Positions 1 to 11,300 of a DNA stretch of 64,000 nt are shown piece after piece (position 1 is the first letter of the stretch; the number at the start of each line of letters is the position of its first letter). The stretch covers positions 62,001 through 126,000 of the forward strand of contig JAIVFJ010000097.1 of assembly GCA_025765615.1 (NCBI GenBank). Direction: 5' to 3'. The stretch is from Zopfochytrium polystomum. Taxonomy: Eukaryota > Chytridiomycota > Chytridiomycetes > Chytridiales > Chytridiaceae. The position numbers and the translations under genes are program-made. The notes beneath the pieces were generated by a model. It searched no databases, was not told the origin of the DNA, and saw nothing but the letters and a program-made list of their open reading frames with translations.

Positions 1-301
1 TTGCCATTGAGGGCCGACATTCTACTTGCTGCTGAACGGCCATAGGTGGGCGTACCTTTTTCATTTGCGAAATGAGCTTAAGGGGAGGCCTTGTGTGTCC
101 TGTGGTGGGCGGTTCAACCCTCTTGAGCAAGGGCTGCCTACTCTGCTTGGACTGAACAGACAGCCGACCAAAGACAGAACAAGAACAACCCCCCTCACCT
201 GTGACAAGGGTGCCTTGCGAGTCCTTGCCGTATGAGACACAGGTTTCACCAGTGGCAGGAAAATCTGTTCGCAGTGGGAAACTTGATGATTAGTCTGAAT
301 A

Positions 302-537
302 GTTAGTCTGCATGGTAGAAAAATTTAGAAATATTATGGAAACAACCGGAATCGATCCCTCCTTCAGATAGGTCATGTGTAATATATAAAATATGTGATG
401 AATTATATGTTGCATAGTAAAGTAAGAGCATGTTGAGAACCTAAACTATGGCCAACACCTTATGTGAGATACTTGAGAATCTCATACATGCTCTAGTTTC
501 AACCTTAGCCCAGGGTGAGGAGATTTAGAGAGCACAG
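302..537 (+). repeat. Dispersed repeat copy near the window start
   Basis: Positions 302-488 read closely like 15880-16064 in the repeat island. Shared phrases include the stretch around 'aacaccttatgtgagatact' and the terminal 'gaatctcata'. Positions 489-537 resemble 15703-15760 and 54889-54946 (the 'catgctctag' and 'gagagcacagtc' blocks). The order of the two blocks is opposite to that at 15.7-16.06 kb, so this is a mosaic or the opposite junction of one larger element. No convincing gene is seen in 1-940. Confidence 0.6.
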
Positions 538-962
538 TCACAAAAGCCATTGGTTGCAACAAAATGGACAAGAGCTCGCAAGTCGCTTATTGGTTAAAGA
601 CTTCACTCTGTAGGTACTCGCCAGTACACTCTGTAAAAGACTAAGTACTCGCTACCACTCGCCGCACTCCACAACTGGCTCCCGACTGGCACAGTCCAAA
701 CAACAACAAAGTACCCTTCCCAAATCAAGAGTGCGTGAAGATTTGTCGTGGTTAATTGGAGTGTAAGGAGGAGGCAGCAAGAAACTTGTCTTTCAACAGA
801 GAGTATATTATTGTTGTATTGCACCAACATCAGGGTACTGGTCCTTACAACAAGGAGTTCTCCGTCATTGAGGACTGGACTTTTCCCCAAATTTCTATCA
901 CCAAATTTCTGCTGAACTATTCTTTCGCCCGCTCTTCATTTGGCCACGTCCACGTCATTTAT

Positions 963-2560
963 AGCCCATGATTGTTACAGCCCCGGTTGTCAATGCAACG
1001 GCCGTGGATACGACCCCCTGCAGCCCTTAATGCCGCCTCCGCTCTTCCCCTGTGAAAAGCGCGTGCACAACCACGTGAACCCTCCCTGTCAGTATTGGCG
1101 GCATCCGCTGGACCATCTGCGCTGACCCGGCGATGAAAGTAAGTATGATGGAGGGGTTGAAGAGAGAGCGAGTGAAGTGCGCTAATTCCCCCCACTTTCC
1201 ACCTTCGTGACAGAGCGAAAATGTGCCGTTTTGTTGGTGAGAAACGGCTCTGAAGGCTTTTTTCTTACTTCCGTTCCTTGCTCCACCGCTGGTTGATTGA
1301 GACCATGCAGGTAAGGTCTTATTTGAGCACATTGCAAGCGCAGAACCCCAGCAGGTAAGCTGTATCGCTTCTGGGACGACTTTCGTCACCCTCACGTCCA
1401 TGTGCTGGCGGGTTCCTTTGGCTTCTTCAACAACCAGGTACACAGCACAGTCGTTGTCACTCCTAACGTCGCGTAAGTCGCTTTCACCCTCCTATTCTTC
1501 TAAGTCCTTTCGCACTGCCTGTCTCACCGTTCTCCAAACAATGTAACCAGCGTCGCGACGGCTCAATGCACCCTGCCATCAGCGCTCGCCTCTCTCTGAT
1601 GCTTCCACGACCCCCAACAAACCCTGCTTGTTTTGAGCCGCTACCTGGCCCCCCTCACTCTGAATTGACAGTTCCGCTTTAATTCTTCACATTTCTCGTT
1701 CTCTTCCTTGTCTGTGCCCACTCCTTGTTCCCTGCATCTGTGTGTCATTGGGAAAATCCAATAATATTGTTGCGATGTGCGGTGATCCTATCTATATACC
1801 ACCTGTGTAAAACACTGGTTTCATTCTGGCACGAACACTATTCACGCCCACTTCGAATATCTGGAAGCCGATGGCTGCACCCTTGTCTCAGAGCTTCTGC
1901 CACCGTTCGTTGAAGGTCCTGGCGTCGTCCTGCCCAGCTTCTCACAGCGTTTTCACGTTTTCACAACACTATTCCGGTATTTGTTGGAACCTACAGAGAA
2001 CCGGGATATTACTTACTGCCCAAACAGCTGCGGGAGGGAAACGGAAAAGACAGTCATAGCTTCTTCGGCTTGTACAGCGGCCGAGCCTTGGAACTTGAAA
2101 CAAGAAGGAAAGCAGAAAAACGAAATAGGAGATAAACCGCACACTCTTCGCAGATAACAGATAAGGCTTCTTTGCTCGTTTCCCCTCACTGTCGTGAATG
2201 CAGCTTTTCCCAAAGACTACCACCCGTCGATAGAGATAATGTCTTCAAAATTGATTGCGCGCCTCAAAGAGACGGAGCGGTTTCCAGTGCCTGGGGGTGT
2301 TGGGTAACCTATTCGAGACGGTCCCGATTGTCAACGCTTCAAAATAACGCAGTTTATCGACTGACGCTCTATACCTTGCTCTTGTCTCTGTTTCCAGCCC
2401 CTTGGTCTCACTTCAGTTTTACAAAAAAGGTATGTGACTACTACCGTGGATCCTTTCCACTGTTTGCTTTCTCCGGCGTCGAAATGTCAGTTCTGGCAGT
2501 ATTGTGTCCGTTCTCCTCAGCGCTCTTGGCAACAGGTAAGGCCTCCAAATCCAAAATTTA
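963..2560 (+). other. Exon-like stretches of an unidentified gene
   Basis: I do not recognise this gene. Open stretches separated by good donor sites suggest a multi-exon gene on the plus strand, possibly a decaying one. One piece ending near 1138 (donor gtaagt) reads IGGIRWTICADPAMK. A piece around 1365-1437 contains HVHVLAGSFGFFNNQ. The longest, about 1818-2158, contains HAHFEYLEADGCTLVSELL and RFHVFTTLFRYLLEP. A piece around 2200-2280 contains YHPSIEIMSSKLIARLKE. These have natural amino-acid composition and no low complexity. Exon borders, start and stop could not be fixed, and a minus-strand ORF also overlaps 1027-1443. Confidence 0.28.
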
Positions 2561-2940
2561 AGCCTTTACCATCAAAAATAGCAGTGCAGACCGCTGCGCC
2601 TCTGAAAAAATTTTTGTTGTTGCTAGAAATCGGGCAAACTGCTTGAGCAAAGCTCGTGCAAGCGGACTGAATTCTTCATTCTCGCAAATGCGGTAAAGGG
2701 CTTTCACGACAACTAAAGATATCAATCGATTAAAACATATGTTACTCCTTCGTCTGCACTTACCATGAAAAGCCTCAAAGGCATATCCCCTCTCTATAGC
2801 GGAGTGCGACCGATATTCTGCTACTTTGGTAATAAGAGATAAACACCACTCAAACGGTCGTTCCGGTCGATTTCGGGCCTTCTGGAGTCAACCTCAGCCG
2901 ATAACAGAATCAAAAACGCAGAGCACAAACCCAATCGCCA

Positions 2941-3825
2941 TTACAAAGCAATCGCAAATGGTCGACATGAGTTGGCAGTAAAAACGGCGAGTCGACGCTG
3001 TGGGACGAATGAGTTACACTGGCAAAATCGTAACTTAATACCGTACTCCAGATTCAAGTGTGGCCCGAACAGGTTTCGAAGGAGCTCTTGCTGAGTGGTC
3101 CAAGACAATTTGGCCTGCACACCACGGAGGTCGCGGCTTGCTTCGAATACTTCCATGGCTTTCAAGGCCCAGACGTAGGACGGAAATTCCTTTCGAATCG
3201 GATCGTGAGAAATGAAAAAGTGAAAGGCTCGCACTCACAACAAAGCAATCTGAAGCACAGCGGTACATGGCGAAGGTTGGAACGAAGTGGATGCACTGGT
3301 TCGTTGCAGGAGGAGTCCGTTATTGCTCGAAAACATTGGCTGTCTGCTTGTCCGCACCTGCATGTCGAAAGGCGGCTCGAATGCCTGTATAATCTAAAGA
3401 GGGGTTCGTAACTGCATTGGAAGGATGAGGCGGTCAGGGCTCACTGGGACTGGCCGGAACAAGTTTGCAACGTCGGCAGCGGACGCATTTTCTGGCAAAT
3501 TCGAGAGTATGAGAACGCATCCTTGAGGCGAGAGTGGAGGCGGCAGCGCAGCAGGCAGCGGGGTGGATGAGGGAGCGTCTGAGGCAGGATGTGCAGCGTG
3601 CGCAGCAGCGGCAGCAGCAGCAGGACGATACGCGATATTCTCAGACGAGGTAAGTCTCAATGCGGCCAGCTCCTGGACGACAGAAGCTACGCCTGTGATA
3701 CTTCGGGAATCGGCGGTGGTATCCGGCAGACGAGGCCGCGATGCTGCCCTGGCGGAAGGGTCGGCAGCGATGACCTGGGACTCTCCGCGCCGTTGGCCGC
3801 TGTTCCGGGCGGCAGATCCAAGCAT
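2941..3825 (-). CDS. RRM-domain RNA-binding protein
   Basis: The minus-strand reading from an ATG at 3825 gives an alanine/proline-rich leader of about 100 residues. It is followed by a typical first half of an RNA recognition motif, CVLILSNLPENASAADVANLF (beta1-alpha1, written here as one block), ending ...RLILPMQ. A GT-AG intron at about 3379-3407 joins in frame to AFEPPFDMQ. A downstream open stretch (about 2941-3210) contains ALKAMEVFEASRDLRGVQAK, which fits alpha2-beta4 of the same RRM. The RNP1-containing exon between them was not resolved, nor was the true C-terminus. The gene diverges from UVSSA. RNA binding is inferred from the fold; the specific family is unknown. Confidence 0.5.
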
Positions 3826-3861
3826 TTTGGCGCTGCAAGCGCGCTCAACCGGAGTCAACTG

Positions 3862-3863
<2 letters not shown>

Positions 3864-3911
<48 letters not shown>

Positions 3912-3958
3912 TGAGTGAGTGAGACTGTGTGTGCTGTTGTTCTTTTTTTTTTTTTTTT
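3864..3958. repeat. (GT)n, GAGT and poly-T tracts
   Basis: A run of about 23 GT units is followed by GTGA repeats and a 17-nt poly-T tract at about 3942-3958. It lies in the divergent spacer (3826-4305) between the RRM gene and UVSSA. A CT tract follows at about 4136-4180. Nothing else is evident in this spacer. Confidence 0.9.
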
Positions 3959-4153
3959 AAGGTTGTTCGGGTTTCTTTTCCTTTATACTGGTCCTCCCTA
4001 GACTTCTTCCTTCTTTCTATTTGCTATTCAGCGTCGTCACTCAACATATTTACCTCCTCCTCCCCATGACCGTGAGAACAAACGCGGCTCTGTCTGCCTT
4101 TCTCTCTGTCGCTCCCTCTCCCAGTCTCCCACTCACTCACTCACTCTCTCTCA

Positions 4154-4185
<32 letters not shown>

Positions 4186-4305
4186 CTGAAGATTTTCGAC
4201 ACGCAAAGCCCGACGAAGCACCCGTCGATTCGCGGTGTGCATAAAAAATTTTTCCAATTTGAGCGACAACCCGACAATTCTTATTCGATTCGATATTATT
4301 CTGGG

Positions 4306-6631
4306 ATGGACGAGCTGGACGGCCTTGTCACAAAGTACATCAAGGACGGCGGCTCCCGCCGCAGCCCACACACGGACGCCACCCTCAAGGCCATCAAAAA
4401 GTACTGCAAGGCATCGCCCGACGCCGGCGTCCGCCTGGCCTTCCACCTGCTCCTGGACAAGCTGCGCCTGCCAAACTCGGCCTCGCGCCTGTTCGCCATC
4501 GAGCTGGTCGACGCCCTCTTTCTGCGGTCGCACGTCTTCAGGACCTCCCTGCTCGCCGAGCTTCCCGTCTTCCTCCAGCTTGCTTCCGGCGTCGGGGGCC
4601 GTCCGCTTCCGGAGCCGAAGGACTACGCGAAAAAGTGCCGCGCAGAGTGCTTCCGGAAGCTGAAGAACTGGCACACCAAGTTTGGGTTCGGCTACAAAGA
4701 GGTGACCTTTGCTTTCTTGGTTTTGCGCATCGTTTTCTAACTGACTTTGCCACCTCGGCCAGCTGGAAATCGGCTTTCACTACGTGACGACCAAGTTCGC
4801 GGTCGAGTTCGCCGCTTGTAACGAAGATCAGGAGACGGAGCAGCAAGTTTGTTCTTTTCTTTGCGATCAGCACCCCACGGACTAAGTTTAACTCTTCGCA
4901 CAGAGGAGACTTGAGGCTGCTCGGAGAGATGCTTACAGGAAATGCCTGGAGGACATTGCCGCGAGAGAAGCTGACATCATGGAGCACATTGGGAAACTCG
5001 TATGTTTGCAAATCTGGTCTTTCCACGCAAACTGAAGTTATTTGCGCCCCTTACACAGAACGAGTGCTTAGAAATTCTAATACCGTCACCCGATCGGGAA
5101 GATGAATTCGCTGGAGGTGGAGGAGACTCCAATCGCTTCCTGGATGTGAGCGACTACGGCCTTGGAACCCGATCGTACAAGCTCGTTGTGAGTGTACCTA
5201 CGTCCGCATCCGGTCTCGTCCAGGAAACGGCGGAGAACAGTTCTGTGTTCGAGGCGCTCCGAGAGTCTTTGAAGGTGCTGTCAGCATACCGCACGGAAAG
5301 GTTGCCAAAATGGATCGATACGATCATTAAAGTCACACCAGACGTAAGTTGCACTAAATTTCCTATGGACTGAATTCTCAGGCAGCTTGCAGGACCGACG
5401 GTCTCACGAAGCAACTTTGAAAAAAGTTGTCGACATGAAGCGCGCTGCAGAGGAGTTGATAAAAAAGGCGGAGGAGATTGCGAACCCTCGGGTGCCAGAT
5501 GGAATGGTTGAAGATGACGACTCCGACGAGGAAACGTTCGAAGAGGTTTCCGCGGCTCCACCTCCCACAGATCCGATAGCACCAAAAGACAAGGGCCGAC
5601 TGCCTCCTCCCGCGTCAGTGGTTTCAAAGATCAGCAGTTTCAGTGGGGAGAAGGCTGTCTTCGACTCGCTTGGACTAGTTCCCAATTCCCGTTCAGATCC
5701 ACAAAGATCTTCGAAAGGAAAGGAACATGCGGGCGCCGAGCCGTCGTTGACGGGAAAAGGTTCGTGTGATTTTCTTTCGCTTGAACGGTTTTTTATCAAC
5801 ACCCTTTTTTTTCCTTTCATACCAGGAGAAGCACCGACAACGCGGCAAGTACTAGAACCAACCTCGTCATTGTCTGGTAACTTATCCCACATTTCCAGTG
5901 AATTAAATGTCTTTGCTCACCGATCCTCTTTACTGCCCTCTCGACGGTCCCTCAGATCTCGTAGCGGTCGCCCCGGAGGTTGATTACGGGGAGGACCTGT
6001 ATTACTGGGACAAGAAGAACATCCAGTTCAACCAAAATGGGCTGGAATACCACCATCGCTGGATGGGCTTGGGGATTGGCGACAACGAGGTCCCAGAAGA
6101 GACGCTGGCCGAGCTTCGGACACGAGCTGTGTTTTACAAGCCAAAGCCCATATTGGACATACCCGAATGCCGCGCGCCGCTGAAAAATGGGAAGCTGTGC
6201 GGTCGACGAGATTTGAAAGTTTGTCCAATGCACGGTCCGGTCATTCCACGGTAACGGTTTTGTGGGAAATTCTGGCCTTTGTCTTCACCGCTCTTGCCAT
6301 TCACCCATGACCTCCCCATCGCAGCGACCCAACCGGTGTGCCTCTTGACCCGAAAATGCGCCGACAGGAGGAGGAGGAGGAGCCCATTCCGATATGGAAG
6401 CAGCTGGAAGACGATGTCCGCGCCAATGTGGGGCTTGCACCCGTCGGAAGCAAGAAGCGGAAAGAGCGGAGCTTTGTCGAGGAGGAGCTTGCGTTGGCTC
6501 GGGCCAGGAAGAGCACTTCGACGACTCGCATCAAGAATAGAATGGCAAAGTACAAGGACCAGCGGAACGAGTCGGAGGCGCACGAGTTCAACGTTAAACT
6601 CTCGGAACGGAAAGCATTTTCCTTCTCCTGA
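4306..6631 (+). CDS. UVSSA: UV-stimulated scaffold protein A
   Basis: UVSSA acts in transcription-coupled nucleotide excision repair at stalled RNA polymerase II. The ATG at 4306 opens a VHS/ENTH-like helical domain (MDELDGLVTKYIKDGG..., about residues 1-165). A charged helical stretch with an acidic segment (DDDSDEETFEE) follows. The hallmark C-terminal DUF2043 contains DLYYWDKKNIQFNQNGLEYH and a Cys/His zinc motif, ECRAPLKNGKLCGRR then KVCPMHGPVIPR. The tail is basic and helical and ends at the tga at 6629. Exons 4306-4701, 4763-4846, 4904-4999 and 5059-5343 are clear from GT-AG sites and frame; later ones begin near 5399, 5957 and 6325. The DUF2043 match is decisive. A CT tract lies about 130 bp upstream. 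Confidence 0.9.
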
Positions 6632-6912
6632 GGACGGGAATGAGTAACACTGTAATATATGCTAGAAAAGTGGTTGCCCACGATGAGGCCAGCCGTTTTT
6701 GGATTTCTTTGCTTTCTTTCCAGTCAGGGCAACTTTTTAAGAGAGCGAAAAGGCCCGTCACACCACGTATTTTAAAAGCAAATTCTTTGTATTTAAAGCG
6801 TGCTTCGAATGCTAAACGCGCTCAGTGGTGGCCGCCAGCGTGACCCGATCTTGTTATGGCAACACAGTTAAAGAATCGCGTATTCGTTCGCGACGGTTAG
6901 TGGCGAACCACT

Positions 6913-7749
6913 TCAAACGGGTAAAGAAAAAAAGTAAAATAGCAGCACAAACCCCGGAACGTCGTAACCGATAATGCTGCCACGGCCAATCATCTCACCG
7001 ACCAGGAAGAAGCCGTAGACCGTGACACCGGCCGCGGCGAGTTGGCCGGCCTGGGCAACGGTGACCTTCTTCCAGGCGCCGTTGGTGAAGGCGGTGTAGA
7101 AGTTTGAGAATCCAAGCTGGGCCTCGGCCATGTGGGCAGGGTTGGGGATCGTGACCTTCCCGTGGGTGAAGACGAGCTTGGCAAACTCGGCCGAGACTTT
7201 GGTGTAGTAGATGACGGGCTCCGTGATGGCTAGATTGAGGGAGGTGCAGGTGTTTTTTTTTGTTTTTTTTTCATTTTGTTTCGGTGCGCGGTTGGGTGAT
7301 CGAAAGGGGTAAGATGAACGGAGGATGGATGAGGAAGCGGGCGAGGACGATGCATCGCAGTTTCATGGATCGACGACGATGATCGACGACGACGATCGCG
7401 AGGTCGCGTGTAGGGTTCCCAAGAAGGGGAGGAGGGAGGGGGGGTGGAGGGGTGGAGGGGTGGGCAGGAAGGGTCTGGCAATTCTCTTCTTGACTCGGCA
7501 GAGGGAAGGAAGTGGGCAGTTTGCAGGGCCAGTAGCAAATGTGCAAGCCGTCTTCTTCGGACGCGCGACGCGGAGGGGAAGGGGGGGTGAAGATCGGCGG
7601 AACGCACCGGTGATGCGCGAGGCCAGGCCGTTGGTGGCGGCCTTCGCCGAGTCGGTTGTAGCGAAGCGGCGGGCGGCGGCAAGGCCGATCGGCGACGGGA
7701 CTGCAGCGATGCGGAAGCGCGCGGCGGCGGTCGGGGCGAGGCGGTTCAT
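6913..7749 (-). CDS. ATP20: Mitochondrial F1Fo ATP synthase subunit g
   Basis: Subunit g is a small membrane subunit of the peripheral/dimerisation region of mitochondrial ATP synthase. The start ATG (7749) begins an N-terminal region rich in Arg, Ala and Ser with no acidic residue early on (MNRLAPTAAARFRIAAVPSP), typical of a matrix targeting sequence. A large intron of about 380 bp then joins to ITEPVIYYTKVSAEFAKLVF, followed by NFYTAFTNGAWKKVTV. The family-typical single membrane helix follows, with its GxxxG-like end: YGFFLVGEMIGRGSIIGYDV. The reading stays open to 6913 (VPGFVLLFYFFSLPV), but the last residues may be replaced by a small terminal exon. Convergent with UVSSA (281 bp between ends); divergent from alkaline phosphatase. 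Confidence 0.82.
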
Positions 7750-8273
7750 CCTTTTGGGGTTGGGATTTCTTGCGTGTTTCTTCCTCCCAGCCTTTGGTTC
7801 GGACTGGATGAATTGATGTGAACCGGCGCAAACACAGGAAAGGCTTGGCTTGACTTGGTCATCGCTGTTCGCAGTCCCGCAGAAGCAAAAAAGAAGAAAA
7901 AATCAAACGAACAACACAACAGCGCAAACAAGTAATATTAGCCACAAAACCAATACATGCCCCGCTTGCTTCTGCAAACGAGAAAGAACCCTTCGTTAAC
8001 AAATACATGATTTTCGGCCTCGTGCGGCGCGTGCGTCCTGCGGCTCTGGTCCTTTTGCAGGCTTCTTCAAGACAATTACGGTGCAGCAAGAACAAAGCGA
8101 AAAAGAAATAAAAGAAAAGGAAAGAAGAAAACCAAAAAAAAAAAAAAAAAAAAAAAAAAAGAAAAGAAAAACCGCACCGCCCAAGCAACAAGCCACCTGT
8201 GCGCCAACCCCGACATTAACACATCGCCCAATCCAAACTGCCCCCTTGCGGCACAACGCACACGCACGCACAT
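7750..8273. other. Divergent spacer with poly-A tract
   Basis: This is the shared upstream region of ATP synthase g (minus) and alkaline phosphatase (plus). It contains an A/G-rich stretch ending in an uninterrupted run of about 26 A at 8135-8160. No gene or clear TATA box is seen. Confidence 0.7.
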
Positions 8274-10787
8274 ATGCATGAGGAACTAACTCACCAGCCT
8301 CGGGAGGCAAAGGTTCCCCTTCTTCGGAACGACCACGACGGCCACCACCACCCCCAGCTCCTTCTGTCCGCCACCGTAAAGGAGTGCACCGTCGACTGCA
8401 ACGATCGCGCCGGCGTCGAAGATACCGTTTCCTGCGGCGGCATCACAGTGTCTGCCACCCCAAGGGTGCGTCTGCTTGGCTTTTGCATTTGACCGAAGGG
8501 GTAGAAATATGAACACGCACTCGCTCACAGGCTCGGGGATGGTTACGCCGATTCCTTCTGTGCGGTTTAGCTTTTCTGCTTGCAATCATTGGTATAATCT
8601 CGCGCCATCGCCACTGGTGTCCACATGGTACGTGTCGCCTCGTTTGAAAGGGCTGTAAACCAATTCACGGCGACCAACAGCAGGGAAGAAGAACGTAATC
8701 CTCATGATCAGCGATGGTGAGACTCTTTCGTTGTTCGGTTCTTCTAATGGTTGTCTCTTTGTTTGGTTTCCCAGGCTTTGGACCCGCATCACAAACCATG
8801 GCCCGAAACTACAATGCTTACATCCACAACCTGACCGCTGCGGCTCAACTGCCTTTGGACACAATACTTGGTGAGATTCCGACTCATAGAATCGAAATAT
8901 CTTCAGACTGGTTATACTTTCTCCAGTGGGAAGCTCCAGAACCCGAAGTTCCGACAGCTTCGTGACCGACTCAGCCGCTGGCGCGACTGCTTTCGCATGT
9001 GTTTTGAAGACTTATAACGGGGCGATTGGTGTTGTAAGTATTCGGAGAAATACTGGCGCATCGATTTATCGGCTCCCAGGACCCTGAAGTTATTCCTTGC
9101 GGCACTGTTCTCGAGGCTGCAAAAGCCGTTGGTTACAAAACCGGTCTTGTCGCGACCTCCCGTATTACACATGGTATCTCATGACTGAACTCTGCCAGTG
9201 AATCGATTGCTCATGAGCCCTCACGACGACCCGTCCGATGCCAGCAACTCCCGCTTCTTTTTCTGCACACGTGCGCGACCGCGACATGGAAAACGAAATC
9301 GCTGTGTACCAAATCGGCAATTACACCCTTGGACGGGTCGTGGACGTTATGTTTGGTGGTGGGAGGTGCCACTTCTTGCCTTTTGGACCTGGCAGTTGCC
9401 GGAAAGACAATCTCAATCTTATCGAGTACGGCATCCGGGAGCACGGTTGGAAATACCTGGAAACTGTCGCCGAGTTCAATAATCTGGACGCATCGGGGTA
9501 TGTTTGTGATGATTGGCGATATGACTGCTAGGGATGCCTCTTAAGCTCTCAATAGTCTGCCTGCCCTTGGGCTTTTTGCGTCTGACCACATGGACTACGA
9601 AATCGACCGCGACCCAACTAAGGAACCCTCCTTGCGAGAAATGGCCGTAAAGGCTTTGGACTTGTTGAAAGAATCTTCGGCGAACTCAAAGAAAGGGTTT
9701 TTCATTATGATCGAGGGAAGTCGGATTGACATGGCTGCCCATAAGTAAGTCCCGCCTTCGTTCCTTTGTGACAACCCGTTGTAATGCATTTGTCACCAGC
9801 AATGACCCGGCTGCCCATGTCCATGACATTCTTGCATACAACGATGCAATTGCCGCTGTCAAGGATTGGGTTTCAAAGAACCCCAACACGGTTATGATTT
9901 CGGTAATCTAGCCTTCGAAAAATATCCGTTGTCTAACGTGGTTCGCAGGTTTCGGACCATGAAACTGGGGGTCTCTCTGTTGCGAAGCAGCTCACCCCAA
10001 TGTACCCAGAGTACAGATGGTATGTTCTCGGCATCGATGATGGTAGTATAATAACTGTCCGACGGAAGGAATCCGCAGGCCCTCGTGGACGTGAAAATAT
10101 CAACGGAACGACTTGGGCCAGCTCTAACGAACTACCAGGGGTCCGATTTCAAAACATACGTCAAGTCGGTTGTGATTCCCGACTGGCTGGGCATCCACGA
10201 CCCTACAGATGAAGAAATAGCGTTGCTGGCCAGTCCCGGCAAGACTTCAATGGAGTACATGACTATCGCTGGAAAAATGCTCAGCGATCGAGCGGAACTC
10301 GGTTGGGCTACTCACGGAGTAAGACCTCGCTGTTTTGTTGTTTGGGCTTGAAGTCACGTTGCTGATCAAATGCTTTCCGCTCCGCAGCACTCCGCTGTCG
10401 ATGTTAACCTCGTGGGTTTCGGCAACTCGTGCGTAATACCTCAAGCTCACTAACCGCACCGTCCCAATTCCATCCACGTATTAGTATGCTTATGGGTTAG
10501 ATTTCTTCAAGTTGCGCGGAAACCACGAAAACACGGACATTGGACAGTTTATGGTGGACTTGCTTGGCATCGATCTCGAGAGCATCACAAAGAAGCTTAT
10601 AGGGTATGTAACACTTTTGCGCGTTGCACGAATCCATACAGTATAGACCTTCAACACTCCGTGCGCTGATGGGTAAGGCGTCAATTCTGAACCTGTTTGT
10701 CTCGACAGGAGCCCGGTCGATCCCTCTCCGCCCTCAGCAGAGTGGTCGAAACTCGAGGGCTTCATTGAGATGCACCACCATCACTAA
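8274..10787 (+). CDS. PHO8: Vacuolar-type alkaline phosphatase
   Basis: Alkaline phosphatase hydrolyses phosphomonoesters using two zinc ions, magnesium and a catalytic serine. Exon 1 (8274-8465) encodes a cytosolic tail starting MHEELTHQPREAKVPLLRND. Exon 2 (8531-8627) gives basic WLRR and a membrane helix, GLAFLLAIIGIIS, so the protein is type II as in fungal Pho8. Exon 3 (8684-8716) gives KKNVILMISDG (metal ligand Asp), and exon 4 from 8775 gives FGPASQTMARN. The active-site signature VTDSAAGATAFA lies near 8960, then VMFGGGR, EGSRIDMAAH (zinc ligands) and VSDHETGG. The protein ends FIEMHHHH at 10787. About twelve exons keep frame. The His run at the C-terminus is natural sequence. Pho8 naming rests on topology. 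Confidence 0.9.
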
Positions 10788-11300
10788 ATGATTTTCTGGA
10801 GCCGGCCGGAGTCAGCCTCAAACTACATATGGACGTTCTTGTTAGACTATCTTCTGGCTGGCTGGGTTGTATGCATCGTCTTTCTCCTCCCACTTTCCTT
10901 CCTTTGCCACTTTGGACGGGCCAACCCCGATGCTTTCCCTCGCAGGACCCTTTCCCACTTTCCGCCTCTCTTCTCTCCAACTCCTTCCCCCCCTTTCCTC
11001 CCTCCTTTTCCTCTTTTCGCCCCTCATTCGACCACGGCATCTCTCCTTCCAAGGGCAACATTCCTCAGTGCGACACAGCCCATAAATAAATTGGGCGTTC
11101 AGCCGGTTGAGGATCTGATCTGAGCATTTGGCGAGTGAGGGTGGTTCGTTCGGTCGTTGAACCACTTCGACAGCCCACACAACTTTTGGGGACAAGGGAA
11201 ACGGTGAAAGAAAAAAGAAAGAAAAGCAAGAAAGAAAGAAAGGAAAAAAAAAAGTCGAGTACAAAAATCTCCAGAGTCCAGAAAAACTGGGATATCAATC
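10788..11300. other. Spacer upstream of adenosine kinase
   Basis: Pyrimidine-rich on the plus strand between about 10870 and 11040, then A/G-rich just before the ATG at 11301 (AAAG repeats at 11206-11250). No gene is seen. It presumably holds the ALP 3' end and the adenosine kinase promoter. Confidence 0.6.

Noticed and set aside
7325..7816. 163-codon plus-strand ORF
   Set aside because: Antisense of ATP synthase subunit g exon 1 and its intron; no family match.
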